A DNA stretch of 59,245 nt from Verrucomicrobiaceae bacterium (GCA_024232965.1 JACKQF010000014.1:1-59245), one strand, 5' to 3'; positions 25,956 to 35,405 are shown, counted from the first letter of the stretch. Made by a program: numbers and translations. Notes: a model not told the origin generated them from the sequence alone.

Positions 25956-26681
25956 TCACTCTGACAGCGTCGAAAACACCCCAGCCGCCGCCTTCACGGA
26001 AATCCCCTGATTGGCGGCATACGAGCGCGCTGCGGCCATGCGGATGTCCGCAAGAGAATCCCCTCGTAACCAAGCGGCTGCGGCGTCGCGCACGAGAAAG
26101 GACCCGGGATACATGAGTTGCTCTGTCATCAACACCGGCGCAGCGCCCAAGGCCTCCAGATGCGGCCCAAAGAAGGCACGGCTCTTGCAGCATAGCACCA
26201 TCGCTGCGGCAGGTTTCTTGCGCTCGTTGCCAACGATGATCGGGAGACTGAAATCCATCAACCCGTCGTGTCCGACATAAACCACGAGATCCGCCTCCCC
26301 GCTCTTCAGCTCGGCAAAGAACGCCTCGGTGCAGGCTTTGATCTCGCTCCCCCGCCATGCCTCGGCCAGGAGCTTGCAATCCTGGTCTCGATGCTTGAAG
26401 CCGATTCGCTCCAAGACGGGACCTCCTTCCGGTTTGGCGGCCTCGACTTTTTGCCAAGCCTTGCTGTTGCGAAACACAGATCTGAAACCCTCAGACGTTC
26501 CCCAGTAGAGGTTCTCGTCGGCATCATCGCCGTTCCCGATCTTGGGCGGCACAGGGACGATGCCTTGGCTGGCGTTATCAGCCAAAGCGACGAAAACCCG
26601 AATTGATCGCGTCTCCCCACGCGCGCTGAAAACCAACAGGAACGTCAGGAAGCAAAGACAGACGTTCACGGTCGTTTTCAT
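25956..26681 (-). CDS. Exported protein, possible clan CD (caspase/CHAT-like) fold
   Basis: The 241-residue product has a signal peptide (about 1-22), then NLYWGTSEGFRSVF and, further on, VVYVGHDG (His138) and MVLCCKSRAFF (Cys164/165). A His-Gly-type turn followed by a strand ending in Cys fits the His/Cys dyad arrangement of clan CD proteases (caspases, CHAT, gingipain-like). Paired with the NLYWG block, it is an uncharacterised bacterial family. Activity is unproven. It lies 13 bases beyond the trpB stop on the same strand, perhaps read from the same transcript. Confidence 0.6.
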   Translation of the reverse strand: MKTTVNVCLCFLTFLLVFSARGETRSIRVFVALADNASQGIVPVPPKIGNGDDADENLYWGTSEGFRSVFRNSKAWQKVEAAKPEGGPVLERIGFKHRDQDCKLLAEAWRGSEIKACTEAFFAELKSGEADLVVYVGHDGLMDFSLPIIVGNERKKPAAAMVLCCKSRAFFGPHLEALGAAPVLMTEQLMYPGSFLVRDAAAAWLRGDSLADIRMAAARSYAANQGISVKAAAGVFSTLSE

Positions 26682-26694
26682 CGGAACAAGAGCG

Positions 26695-27921
26695 CTAAAA
26701 CTTCAACTCCTCCCCAAAGATCATCCTCGCCGCTTGAGCGACGTCCTTATCGCCGCGGCCCGATAGATTCGCGATGATGATTTGATCCTTGGCCATCGTT
26801 GGCGCGATCTTCTTCACATAGGCTATGGCGTGGCTGCTCTCCAAGGCTGGGATGATGCCCTCTTCCCGACTCAATTCCTGGAAGGCATCGAGCGCTTCGT
26901 CATCCGTGGCAAAAGTGTATTCGACGCGCCCTTGATCGTGCAACCAAGCGTGCTCGGGCCCAATCGCGGCGTAGTCGAGCCCGGCACTCACGGAGTGGGT
27001 CAATTCGATTTGACCGTCTTCGTTGGCCAGCAGCCAAGTTTTGGTGCCTTGCAGCACGCCAAGTCGGCCGCCCTGGAAGCGGGCTGCATGTTTCTCTGGC
27101 AAAATGCCTTCGCCACCCGCCTCAACACCCATCATTTTCACCCCCTCATCATTGAGGAAGGGATGGAAAAGGCCGATCGAATTGCTGCCGCCACCCACGC
27201 AGGCCACCAGCAGATCTGGCAGACGTTCTTCGCGCTCGAGAATCTGGCGGCGGGCTTCGACCCCGATGACGCGATGGAAATCGCGCACCATCATCGGGAA
27301 CGGATGGGAGCCGAGGGCAGACCCCAGAATGTAATGCGTCGTGCGCACATTGGTGACCCAATCCCGCATGGCCTCGTTCACCGCCTCTTTCAGAGTCGCC
27401 TGTCCCGCAGTGACGGCGCGGACTTCCGCCCCGAGGAAACGCATCCGTGCGACGTTCAGTGCTTGGCGCTCCATGTCCACTTTGCCCATGTAAATCACGC
27501 ACTCAAAGCCAAAGCGCGCACACACCGTCGCCGTGGCGACGCCATGCTGACCCGCGCCAGTCTCCGCAATGATGCGCTTTTTGCCAAGCCGCAAGGCTAG
27601 CAGCGCCTGACCAAGGGCATTGTTGATTTTGTGAGCACCGGTGTGCAGGAGGTCCTCGCGCTTCAAGTAGACGCGCGCGCCGCCCAGCTTTTCAGTCCAG
27701 CGCTCTGCCAAATAGAGCGGTGTCGGACGTCCGACGTACTCGTGCAGGAGCCGATTCAGTTCGGCCTGGAAGGCCGGATCCTTGCGGGCCTTGTCGTATT
27801 CGGCACTCAGTTCATTCAGCGCTGCCATCAGCGTCTCTGGCACAAACATGCCTCCGTAACGGCCAAAGTGGCCATGCTGGTCGGGCATGGTGGGAAGAGG
27901 AAGGGCTGTGGCAGAACTCAT
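26695..27921 (-). CDS. trpB: Tryptophan synthase beta chain
   Basis: The 408-residue product is a standard TrpB: GRPTPLYLAERW, HTGAHKINNALGQ with the pyridoxal-phosphate lysine, AETGAGQHGVATA, GGGSNSIG for phosphate binding, and GRGDKD near the end. It joins indole and serine to form tryptophan in the cytoplasm. A trpA gene is not adjacent in this window. A second Met at residue 12 (position 27888) is an alternative start. Confidence 0.95.
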   Translation of the reverse strand: MSSATALPLPTMPDQHGHFGRYGGMFVPETLMAALNELSAEYDKARKDPAFQAELNRLLHEYVGRPTPLYLAERWTEKLGGARVYLKREDLLHTGAHKINNALGQALLALRLGKKRIIAETGAGQHGVATATVCARFGFECVIYMGKVDMERQALNVARMRFLGAEVRAVTAGQATLKEAVNEAMRDWVTNVRTTHYILGSALGSHPFPMMVRDFHRVIGVEARRQILEREERLPDLLVACVGGGSNSIGLFHPFLNDEGVKMMGVEAGGEGILPEKHAARFQGGRLGVLQGTKTWLLANEDGQIELTHSVSAGLDYAAIGPEHAWLHDQGRVEYTFATDDEALDAFQELSREEGIIPALESSHAIAYVKKIAPTMAKDQIIIANLSGRGDKDVAQAARMIFGEELKF

Positions 27922-28157
27922 GAAGGGATAAAGGGAAAAATTGGGGTGTAATCAAGCACATTCCAGCGCTGCGTCACCTGTCTTATTAACGGACCACGCG
28001 CCAGCCACGGTTGCCCCGATCACCAGCGCCAGAAAGAATGCCGACGAGTCGTCGGCTCTCCCAGAGAGACATCCGGGATCAAAGTGTCGCACATCCCCCT
28101 GCGCGGGGGAGCATCCGCGGTTGCCCCCATCCTTTGCCTGATTCATACTGCGCGCCG
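27922..28157. other. trpB-thioesterase intergenic region with hairpins
   Basis: This divergent spacer holds a perfect palindrome at 28040-28056 (GCCGACGA, one base, TCGTCGGC) and a hairpin at 28094-28110 (TCCCCC with GGGGGA). Both lie in the possible trpB leader. No Trp-rich leader peptide and no T-box signature was recognised. A 64-residue minus-strand frame here was not accepted as a gene. Confidence 0.45.
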
Positions 28158-28607
28158 ATGAACGAGCCCGCCGCCCCCGCTACCCCAGAAACGCCTAGAA
28201 TCGAGACCCGCGAGGAGGTCATGTTTTTTGACACCGACTGCGGCGGCGTGGTCCACAACATCGCCTACCTGCGCATGATCGAAACGGCTCGCACACGACT
28301 GGCGGCGCTGCTGGGGATGAAACTGCGCGAGATGGCGGAAACTCAGCTCTTCCCCGTCGTCGTGCGCACTGAGATCGACTACCGCAAACCCGGTCGCCTG
28401 GGAGACGAGATCGTCATCCGTGGCCACCTCGATTCCGTGGAGCGCGCTCGCTTCTGGTGTGCCTTTGAAATGCGCCGCGCCGAGGACGAGGCGCTGCTGA
28501 TCACCTGCCGCCAATCGCTGGCGCTGGTGCAAATGCCGGCGGGCCGCCCCATCCGCCTGCCGGAGGACTGGATGACCCGCTACGCGCACCTGATCAAGGC
28601 GCGCTGA
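28158..28607 (+). CDS. YbgC-like acyl-CoA thioesterase (4HBT)
   Basis: The 149-residue product has the hot-dog-fold signature FFDTDCGGVVHNIAYLRMIE (catalytic Asp in DTDxxG, with the VxHxxYLxxxE helix) and then RTEIDYRKPGRLGDEI, both typical of 4-hydroxybenzoyl-CoA / YbgC thioesterases. It hydrolyses acyl-CoA or acyl-ACP; YbgC is often linked with Tol-Pal, which is not present here. The start at 28158 was chosen; a longer frame upstream is not family-like. Its end overlaps the convergent SGNH gene by 14 bases. Confidence 0.88.
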   Translation: MNEPAAPATPETPRIETREEVMFFDTDCGGVVHNIAYLRMIETARTRLAALLGMKLREMAETQLFPVVVRTEIDYRKPGRLGDEIVIRGHLDSVERARFWCAFEMRRAEDEALLITCRQSLALVQMPAGRPIRLPEDWMTRYAHLIKAR

Positions 28608-29898
28608 CCAATTCCCCAACCAGCAGCAGGGCCCCTGGATAAAAAGCGGTGCCATCAAAGCGCTCCGGCTTGTCGATGGTCTGGTTGCGTTGGGAGAGGA
28701 TCTTCGCCTTGTCGGGTTGATCGGGAAGAATCTCGATCTTCACCGTGTGCACAGCATCGGGAAGATCGGTGCCGATCATCAGTGTCGAAAGCCGGTGGTA
28801 GGTGCAGTAAGAGTCAAAGCGCGGAACGACCTTCGCGGGCTGATCGTCAAGCGTCACGCGGACTTGGCCGCAATCGGGTCCAATGATGTCGTAGATGCTG
28901 CAGCGGGTGCCTTTGAACTTAAAAGTGATCGTGCTCCCGGGCTTCTCCCCTCTGTGCAGGTCTGTCATGCGGTTGGCCCAACGCTTGCCGAAGTCGTCAG
29001 TCTTAGAATCCAGTAGGGTAAAATCAGCCGAGAGCTGGGTCTTGCTGATCGGAACGAGCTTCGCGGTCTCGTAGTTGGTTGCAATGAAAGGTGCCTTCAA
29101 CTCGTGCGCACCGGTCTTGCCAGAGGCAGCCTTGATCGGATCCATGGAGCGCACGATGGCTTCGAGGTAGAGCACGTGGCCCGTCTCAGGATGCGGGTGC
29201 ACACTGTCGGGCGCAAAAACAAATTGGTCTCCGAGGGCTTTCTTTTCTTCATCCGTCTTCGGCAGTGGAGCCTTCCAAATCAGCTTCCCTTCCTTGGCAA
29301 GACTGGCGACTTCCATGCCCATGTGAATGGTCGGGATGCCGTAGTGATCGGCGATCTTTTCCATCGCACTCGCCGAGCGTTGAAACTTCCCTTCCAGCAT
29401 CGGGGCGACGAGCGCCTCGGTCAGCGTGTAGACAAAGCAAATATCGCAGCTCGGCAGCGCCCGCCAGGTCTGGCGCACGATGCCCTCCATGCAGCGCTGG
29501 ATTTGTTCTGGAGCAGCCCCGCCATCGTTCACGGCGAACTCGACAAACATCAGATCCGGCTTGGCATCCAGCACGTCCTGCTGCAGACGGAACACTCCCA
29601 AATCAGATCCCGTCCCGCCGATGGCCGCATTGATCTCGCTGAACTTGGCTTGCGGGTAAGCTTTCTGAAACCAGTCGAGCGTCTTCACCCGCCAGCCCGG
29701 TTGCGCCGTGATCGATCCCCCGAAGTAAGCAATTCTGATGTCCGCACCAGGGGTGTTGGCCTTGGCCAAAAAGTTTGGCAACCCTGCGCGCGGGCGGCAT
29801 TCCTGGGCGGGCACGAGGCCTTCATCGGTCTGCGCGCGAGTCAGCGGCGCAAATAAGGCGGTGAGGGCGAGACACAAGAGAGAGCGTTGGAGCAGCAT
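28594..29898 (-). CDS. Exported SGNH/GDSL-type hydrolase
   Basis: The 434-residue product has a signal peptide (about 1-22). IAYFGGSITA carries the catalytic Ser of block I in its GGS form, GGTGSDLG the block II glycine, EFAVNDGG the block III Asn and DSVHPHPETG the block V Asp/His. A beta-rich C-terminal domain (about 275-434) may bind carbohydrate. Such enzymes deacetylate or de-esterify polysaccharides. The frame continues to a TTG at 29910, but the ATG at 29898 is the natural start. Confidence 0.87.
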   Translation of the reverse strand: MLLQRSLLCLALTALFAPLTRAQTDEGLVPAQECRPRAGLPNFLAKANTPGADIRIAYFGGSITAQPGWRVKTLDWFQKAYPQAKFSEINAAIGGTGSDLGVFRLQQDVLDAKPDLMFVEFAVNDGGAAPEQIQRCMEGIVRQTWRALPSCDICFVYTLTEALVAPMLEGKFQRSASAMEKIADHYGIPTIHMGMEVASLAKEGKLIWKAPLPKTDEEKKALGDQFVFAPDSVHPHPETGHVLYLEAIVRSMDPIKAASGKTGAHELKAPFIATNYETAKLVPISKTQLSADFTLLDSKTDDFGKRWANRMTDLHRGEKPGSTITFKFKGTRCSIYDIIGPDCGQVRVTLDDQPAKVVPRFDSYCTYHRLSTLMIGTDLPDAVHTVKIEILPDQPDKAKILSQRNQTIDKPERFDGTAFYPGALLLVGELVSAP

Positions 29899-29948
29899 GT
29901 TTCCAAGCAAGTGAGAACGGTCATGGTGTCAATAGCGAGGCAGTCGGA

Positions 29949-30299
29949 ATGCTGACACGTTGCGCGGCCATTGAAGCCGATGCAGTATCAGGCGTGAGTT
30001 CCCCTGAAGATCCAGAAACCAGCGACGAGCCGGTGCGCATCCCGATCACGGACGAACTGGACCTGCACACCTTCCGGCCCAATGAAATCGGCGATCTTTT
30101 GCCAGACTATTTCACGGAGTGTCTCGCCGCACAGATCCGCAGCGTCCGGGTGGTGCACGGCAAAGGCAGCGGGGCATTGCGGACCGGAGTCCATCGCTTG
30201 CTGGAACGATTGCCGATGGTGGAAGGGTGGACTTGGCCCGCCGGAGAGGCTTCTGGCGGGTGGGGGGCTACCTGGGTGCGGTTGCGCGATCCGCAATGA
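29949..30299 (+). CDS. Small Smr-domain protein
   Basis: The 116-residue product carries an Smr (MutS2 C-terminal-like) domain at about 35-112: LDLHTFRP is the DLH motif and VVHGKGSGALR is the HGxG motif. Single-domain Smr proteins are nucleases or RNA-binding factors linked to recombination control or ribosome rescue. The first 30 residues are not conserved in look, and a GTG at 29996 is an alternative start. The ispG gene starts 43 bases downstream. Confidence 0.85.
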   Translation: MLTRCAAIEADAVSGVSSPEDPETSDEPVRIPITDELDLHTFRPNEIGDLLPDYFTECLAAQIRSVRVVHGKGSGALRTGVHRLLERLPMVEGWTWPAGEASGGWGATWVRLRDPQ

Positions 30300-30342
30300 C
30301 GAACATTTGCACCCGCGCCGGGATGACGTTTAGTGCGACCTG

Positions 30343-32130
30343 ATGTCCGCCCCTGAATCGCTCAAACCTTACTGCCCCGATCTCTACCACTACCAGCGCC
30401 GCCTGACGCGGGAGGTGATGGTCGGTAATGTAGGCATTGGTGCCCATCACCCGATCCGTGTGCAGTCGATGCTGACCAGCGACACCCGTGATGCGGAGGC
30501 CTGCATCAAAGAAGCACTGCAACTGGCGGAGGCTGGTTGCGAGATCGTGCGAGTCACCGCGCAGACCCGCCCCATCGCGGAAAATTTGGAGCACATCAAA
30601 GCAGGTCTCCTCAAGGCAGGCTGCGATGTCCCGCTGGTCGCCGACATCCATTTCAAGCCTGACGCCGCCCTCGAAGCCGTGAAATGGGTGGAGAAGGTGC
30701 GCGTAAACCCCGGCAATTACGCGGACAAAAAGAAGTTCGCCGTCAAAGAGTATACTGATGAGCAGTACGCCGAAGAAGTCGCTTTCATGGAGGCGCAGTT
30801 CATCCCGCTGGTCGTGGAATGCAAACGCCGCGGTCGTGCGATGCGCATCGGCACCAACCACGGGTCGTTGAGTGATCGCATCATGAATCGCTACGGCGAC
30901 ACGCCGCTGGGCATGGTGGAGAGCGCGCTGGAGTTCGCCCGCATCGCGCGCAGCCAAGACTACCACAATTTTGTCTTCTCGATGAAGGCCAGCAATCCCA
31001 AGGTGATGATCGAGGCCTACCGGCTCCTGGTCGCCCAGTTGAATACGCTTGGAGAAGATTGGAATTACCCTCTGCACCTCGGTGTCACCGAAGCGGGCGA
31101 TGGCGAAGATGGCCGGATCAAGAGCGCCATTGGCATTGGCTCCCTGCTCGCGGACGGCATCGGCGATACGATCCGCGTCTCCTTGACCGAAGATGCGATC
31201 TTCGAAATCCCCGTCGCTCAAGCGCTGGTGCGTAGCGCGACGAAGGTCGCCGCTGCGGGCCCCTGCGGCAGCCAACCCGACCCGACTTGGGATGCGTATT
31301 CATACGCCCGCCGGACCACGGAAACCCAAGCCATCCAAGGCGTTCAAGTCGGCGGGGAGCAATTGGTGCGCGTCTTCACGACCCGGTCCAAATGGGATGC
31401 GGTGGCACATAAGATCGATAAACTTGGCGACTTCAAACCTGAAATCGTCCTCGAAGACAGCGGCTGCATCGCCCTGGATCCAAGGGACGTCGCCGCTATC
31501 GCTGCGGTGAACGCGGCGGATTCAGCGCAGTTGGTCACCATCGCAGACGGGCTCGACCTCGCTCCCCTGCACGCCTTTCGACTCCTCGCAGCGGGCTTGC
31601 AGGAGCGGCATTCGATCCTCCTCAAGGACACGCTGCACCCGGCGGGTGGGAATGAAGACGCGGAGCAATTTGTCACCAGCCTGCTTTCCGCCGCGACGAA
31701 CATCGGTGCGCTGCTGTGCGACGGAATCGGAGATGCGATCATCGTGAACGGAGAATCCGCGCCCGGGCAGTCGCTGCGAGTCAGCTACAACATCCTACAG
31801 GCCGCTGGGGTGCGGATTTTCAAGACCGATTATGTCGCCTGCCCGAGCTGTGGTCGCACGCTTTTCAATCTGCAAGACACCACGCAGAAGATCCGTGCCG
31901 CGACCGGGCACCTCAAGGGCGTGCGCATCGCCATCATGGGCTGCATCGTGAATGGCCCGGGCGAAATGGCAGACGCCGACTTCGGTTACGTGGGTGGTGC
32001 TCCTGGAAAGATCAATCTTTACGTCGGCAAAACGCCCGTGCAGTTCAACATCCCCGAGGAGCTCGCCGTGCAGCGTTTGATCAACCTGATCAAAGACCAC
32101 GAGCGCTGGGTGGATGCACCGCCAGCTTAA
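30343..32130 (+). CDS. ispG: 4-hydroxy-3-methylbut-2-enyl diphosphate synthase, long form
   Basis: The 595-residue product is IspG (GcpE) of the MEP isoprenoid pathway. The TIM-barrel part has PIRVQSMLTSDTRD, PLVADIHFKPDAAL and KVRVNPGNY. The C-terminal iron-sulfur part has CPSCGRTLF and MGCIVNGPGEMADADFGYVGG with the cluster cysteines. It is about 200 residues longer than the E. coli type because of an inserted domain between the two (roughly 290-490), as in chlamydial, plant and Bacteroidota enzymes. The stop overlaps the convergent dipeptidase by four bases. Confidence 0.95.
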   Translation: MSAPESLKPYCPDLYHYQRRLTREVMVGNVGIGAHHPIRVQSMLTSDTRDAEACIKEALQLAEAGCEIVRVTAQTRPIAENLEHIKAGLLKAGCDVPLVADIHFKPDAALEAVKWVEKVRVNPGNYADKKKFAVKEYTDEQYAEEVAFMEAQFIPLVVECKRRGRAMRIGTNHGSLSDRIMNRYGDTPLGMVESALEFARIARSQDYHNFVFSMKASNPKVMIEAYRLLVAQLNTLGEDWNYPLHLGVTEAGDGEDGRIKSAIGIGSLLADGIGDTIRVSLTEDAIFEIPVAQALVRSATKVAAAGPCGSQPDPTWDAYSYARRTTETQAIQGVQVGGEQLVRVFTTRSKWDAVAHKIDKLGDFKPEIVLEDSGCIALDPRDVAAIAAVNAADSAQLVTIADGLDLAPLHAFRLLAAGLQERHSILLKDTLHPAGGNEDAEQFVTSLLSAATNIGALLCDGIGDAIIVNGESAPGQSLRVSYNILQAAGVRIFKTDYVACPSCGRTLFNLQDTTQKIRAATGHLKGVRIAIMGCIVNGPGEMADADFGYVGGAPGKINLYVGKTPVQFNIPEELAVQRLINLIKDHERWVDAPPA

Positions 32131-33197
32131 CTCCACGCCGTGCGCAGCAGCCGCAGGAAGTTCCCGTGCATGATGTTTTCGATATCGGCAGGGGGATACC
32201 CGCGCCGCGACAGCATGTCGGGAATGCGCGACAAATCAGCGATCGTATCCAGATCCTCGGGCGTCTGTTCGGTCCCGTAGCCGCCGTCCAGATCGGTGCC
32301 GATGCCAGAGTGCAGACTGTTGCCCGCCAACTGACAGACGTGGTCAATGTGATCCACAATGACCTCCAGCTTCAGACCGGAAATCTGCGGAGTCGTCTTT
32401 CCGCGAATCCAACCGGGAATCATCATCCAGGCATCCAGAGCAGCACCGATGACACCGCCGCGTTTGATGATTTCTGAAATTTGCTCATCGGCAAATTGGC
32501 GGGGATCAGGTACCAAAGCGCGGCAGTTGGAGTGACTTGCCCAGACCGGGCCATTAAAAATGTCCAGGGCCTGCCAAAAGCAGCCGTCGGAGAGATGCGT
32601 CACATCCAGAATCATCCCCAGGTGATCCATTTCTTCGATCAATTCCCGACCGCCCTGCGGCAGCCCACCCACTTGATCGTGACCGAGGGCATAACGGCAC
32701 ACTCCATAATGAGCTGGCCCCATCGCCCGCAGGCCCTGTTCCCAATGCTTTTCAAGATGTCCAACTGTCCGGATGGAGTCCGCACCTTCCAAGCTCAGGA
32801 CGTAGCAGATGGGCTTCTCATCGTCCGGCTGGCCGTCACTCCACAACGCCACCGCCGCATCCAGGGAGGCGACGTCGGTGATCTGTCGCATTTGGCCTTC
32901 CTCCTCCATCGCCTTGTACCAGGCCAGTTGGCCCTGTGTCTGCGCCCATGCTTGTTGGGGTGACATCCAGTTCGCAATTGGACGCGCCCCCGTCATGCAA
33001 CCTGCAAGCTGTGTCGCCACGCAAAGTCCCACTTTCCCTTTGCGCATGTCCGGAAATGCCGTTGTCCCAGCAGCGCGGCCTTTGAGATCATTCATCCCCT
33101 TTTCCCGCAATCGGATCTCCGACATGGGAAGGCGTAGATCGCGGTTGTATTCTAGGGCATTGAGACTGAGATCGAGGTGGGCGTCAAAAACGAGCAT
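32127..33197 (-). CDS. Membrane-dipeptidase family metallopeptidase (renal dipeptidase-like)
   Basis: The 356-residue product starts MLVFDAHLD, with the D-x-H-x-D zinc motif of peptidase family M19. LEGADSI provides the bridging-Glu region, and DVTHLSDGCFWQ and ASHSNCRA contribute the further His ligands, with GIGTDLDGG near the end. These enzymes cleave dipeptides, including D-residue containing ones. No signal peptide is present despite the family name, so it is probably cytoplasmic. The frame runs to 33263, but the ATG at 33197 gives the family-typical start. Confidence 0.9.
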   Translation of the reverse strand: MLVFDAHLDLSLNALEYNRDLRLPMSEIRLREKGMNDLKGRAAGTTAFPDMRKGKVGLCVATQLAGCMTGARPIANWMSPQQAWAQTQGQLAWYKAMEEEGQMRQITDVASLDAAVALWSDGQPDDEKPICYVLSLEGADSIRTVGHLEKHWEQGLRAMGPAHYGVCRYALGHDQVGGLPQGGRELIEEMDHLGMILDVTHLSDGCFWQALDIFNGPVWASHSNCRALVPDPRQFADEQISEIIKRGGVIGAALDAWMMIPGWIRGKTTPQISGLKLEVIVDHIDHVCQLAGNSLHSGIGTDLDGGYGTEQTPEDLDTIADLSRIPDMLSRRGYPPADIENIMHGNFLRLLRTAWS

Positions 33198-33268
33198 GGC
33201 GGGAAGTTTGAAGGGTGAGCTATTAAAACGCCAGACAAGGTTGACTTTCATGCTACGATTCACACGCC

Positions 33269-33793
33269 ATGAATTCTGGAGACAACGGCCCTATTCAACC
33301 CGCTACGGAAACCACGCTCTGGTCAGGAACCACCTCCCAGTGGGTTCACTTCCTCTTCTACCTTATGGCGGTCGCCGTCGGGATCGGCTGTATTGCCGCC
33401 GCGATCTATGCGGACCAACCGCTGATCGCTGCACTCGCCGCCCTCCCCGTTATCGCGATCGTCATTCGCTGGATCGCCACGCGCTGTCTTAAATACGAGA
33501 TCACCAGCCAGCGCCTGCGCCGCTACAGCGGGATTTTGAACCGCAAGATCGATGAATTGGAGCTCTACCGCGTGCAGGACACATCCCTGGAACAACCCCT
33601 CATGCTCCGGCTCGTCGGGCTCGGCAACGTTACGATCATGTCCTCCGATGCGAGCAGCCCGGTCATTCACATGAACGCCGTGAAGGGTGCCTTCGAAGTC
33701 CGCGAACAACTCCGCCACGCCGTCGAGGCCGAGCGCGACCGCAAGCGCGTGCGCGCGCTGGAAATGGATCCTGCGGGTGGTCAGCAGGGTTGA
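33269..33793 (+). CDS. bPH2-domain membrane protein (YdbS-like)
   Basis: The 174-residue product has two membrane segments close together (about 27-46 and 50-66), then a bacterial PH domain: YEITSQRLRRYSGILNRKIDELELYRVQD is its classic start, and VTIMSSDASSPVIHMNAVKG follows. The C-terminal helix is charged. Such YdbS/YdbT-like proteins sit in the inner membrane; the role is poorly known. It is divergent from the dipeptidase gene (71-base gap). Confidence 0.87.
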   Translation: MNSGDNGPIQPATETTLWSGTTSQWVHFLFYLMAVAVGIGCIAAAIYADQPLIAALAALPVIAIVIRWIATRCLKYEITSQRLRRYSGILNRKIDELELYRVQDTSLEQPLMLRLVGLGNVTIMSSDASSPVIHMNAVKGAFEVREQLRHAVEAERDRKRVRALEMDPAGGQQG

Positions 33794-34596
33794 AGGCCGC
33801 CACTGCGGCAAGGGTGCGCCCGCTCAGATGGTCCCGGGGCGTTGCAGACTAGGCCGAGCGATGCCCCAATGCAATTTCCAATTCCTCGCACAGATCCTGT
33901 CTCTCCCACCAGACAAGGCGAGCGGCCTCTCGGTCCTAACGGTACTGAAACACGATCCACGACATGGACCCTCATGTTTTCGGGTGGTGAAGACTCCTGC
34001 TTGGACCTTGAACGCTACACCGGCAAATTACACCGGTCCCCCGCACGGTCCCCAGGGACTACGCCAACAGATTGGTTTTGTGCTCTAGTGTCACCAACGC
34101 TGGCTCTGGCGATGCTATTGGCGGATGGCCCATCGTCACCGCTAGAGCCCGTGTGACCCAGTTCTTTCGCATCCCAAGACCACCAGTTCACCGACAACGT
34201 GCCGGTTCCATGGATAGCGAACTGCAGGATGGAAACGATCCGGCTTATCGAGGCGGCAGCCACAAAATGGGGCTCCGGTGTGGGTTGAAGCCGGGAAGAT
34301 GACTGAACGGTAACGAGCAAATCATAGCCTAATGATTCTGAAAAAGTTGTGTTTCAGGCGGTCCGCATCACTGCCATTCTCAATTTCGCGACACAAAGAC
34401 AAGATCTTAGGCGATTAATGTGATGTGAAAATACATTTACCACTTATCTAAGATACTGTTGCTCTGGATTTGATTATAATCAGGGTTTGTTTATTGAAAT
34501 TTCGATTTTTTTCAACTTTTTTCAACACTCTTCTCGCAGGTGTGTCATAATCTAAACCTGGCACAGTTGCCGGGACTCAAACTAGCTCCATTCACT
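33794..34596. other. Long intergenic region, no gene supported
   Basis: About 800 bases without a convincing gene. The first 500 are GC-rich and hold only short frames lacking family signs. The last 250 are AT-rich and include a perfect 12-base palindrome TGATTATAATCA at 34471-34482 and T-runs (TTTTTTCAACTTTTTTCAAC) before the next gene, which look like a promoter or leader. Confidence 0.5.
34471..34482. promoter_or_regulatory. AT-rich palindrome TGATTATAATCA
   Basis: Perfect 12-base palindrome 114 bases before the PEP-CTERM pseudogene start. The leader of the PEP-CTERM gene at 20193 contains a related TGATTATTATAAT word. A shared regulator is possible but unproven. Confidence 0.4.
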
Positions 34597-35370
34597 ATGA
34601 AAACCATCATTAGATCCTGTTATTCCGCCTTGTTTGCACTCGCCCTAGCCGCCCCTGCCACGGGAAAAGCGCAGGAGTGCTTTTTCATTGATAATCCCGT
34701 CATTACCAGTTCTCCTGGTAATCCTCTAGTCGGTGCTGGCTTCGGACTGTTCGAAGGAAAGTTCTCCGATGTCGTGTGGTCTGGAGCCGGCCTGGGCTCT
34801 CTCAGTGGGAACTTCTCGTTCCAGGTTGGCTGGAATGATGTCGATCCGATTGGGTCTTTTGGTATTCCCTGGTCGGTCGATCCCACCCTCAATGCTGTGG
34901 TGTTTGACACTGCACCTGGGGATTCTCTCCTCTTTGGCAATCAGACCCTTTCCCTGAATGGTCTGCCGGATGGCTATGCACTGTGCGAGACCAAATTCCT
35001 GAGCTGCATCATCACCGAAGATCCTCTCACCAAGGAGTTGGCAGAATAAGCCGCAAAGGGTTACAGCCTGTTCTACGGATACGAGAAACAAAAGAGCTAC
35101 TACACCTTCGATTTCTCAACCTCAGGCGATGGACGGAGCTACATAAACCTTGACCCCACCATTAAGACGACTGAGGGGCTGTCCTTCTACTATTCCGCTA
35201 GCGATGGGGATCCATTGACGGAGGCCTCCTCTGGACTGCAATTTGACACTGCGGTCAAGATTGGCGGCTGCCTTTGCCCAGTGCCCGAGCCCTCGGGAGC
35301 TTTCAGTATTCTCGCAGCAGGAATGGCCTTCACCCTTCGTCGTCGGCGTCCGAATTCCTGCCTGCGGTAG
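34597..35370 (+). pseudogene. PEP-CTERM protein gene interrupted by one in-frame stop
   Basis: From the ATG at 34597 a signal peptide (MKTIIRSCYSALFALALAA) and a beta-rich body run to a TAA at 35047-35049 (150 codons). The same frame then continues without another stop for 106 codons to TAG at 35368. The second part carries a clear PEP-CTERM signal (PVPEPSG, hydrophobic run, RRRRP). So the sorting signal is separated from the body by one nonsense codon and nothing else is broken. A rho-independent terminator follows at 35406. It may be a recent pseudogene, a sequencing error, or a read-through gene. Confidence 0.8.
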
Positions 35371-35405
35371 CCACACGCCGCCAGTTTGCGAAGTGGTAAA
35401 CTCAG

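Noticed and set aside
27952..28146. A 64-codon minus-strand frame with one hydrophobic stretch, upstream of trpB
   Set aside because: No ribosome binding site or family is evident and it spans two palindromes; recorded only as intergenic DNA.
34015..34320. A 101-codon minus-strand frame in the 33.8-34.6 kb gap
   Set aside because: No start context, signal or family pattern was seen; kept as intergenic.
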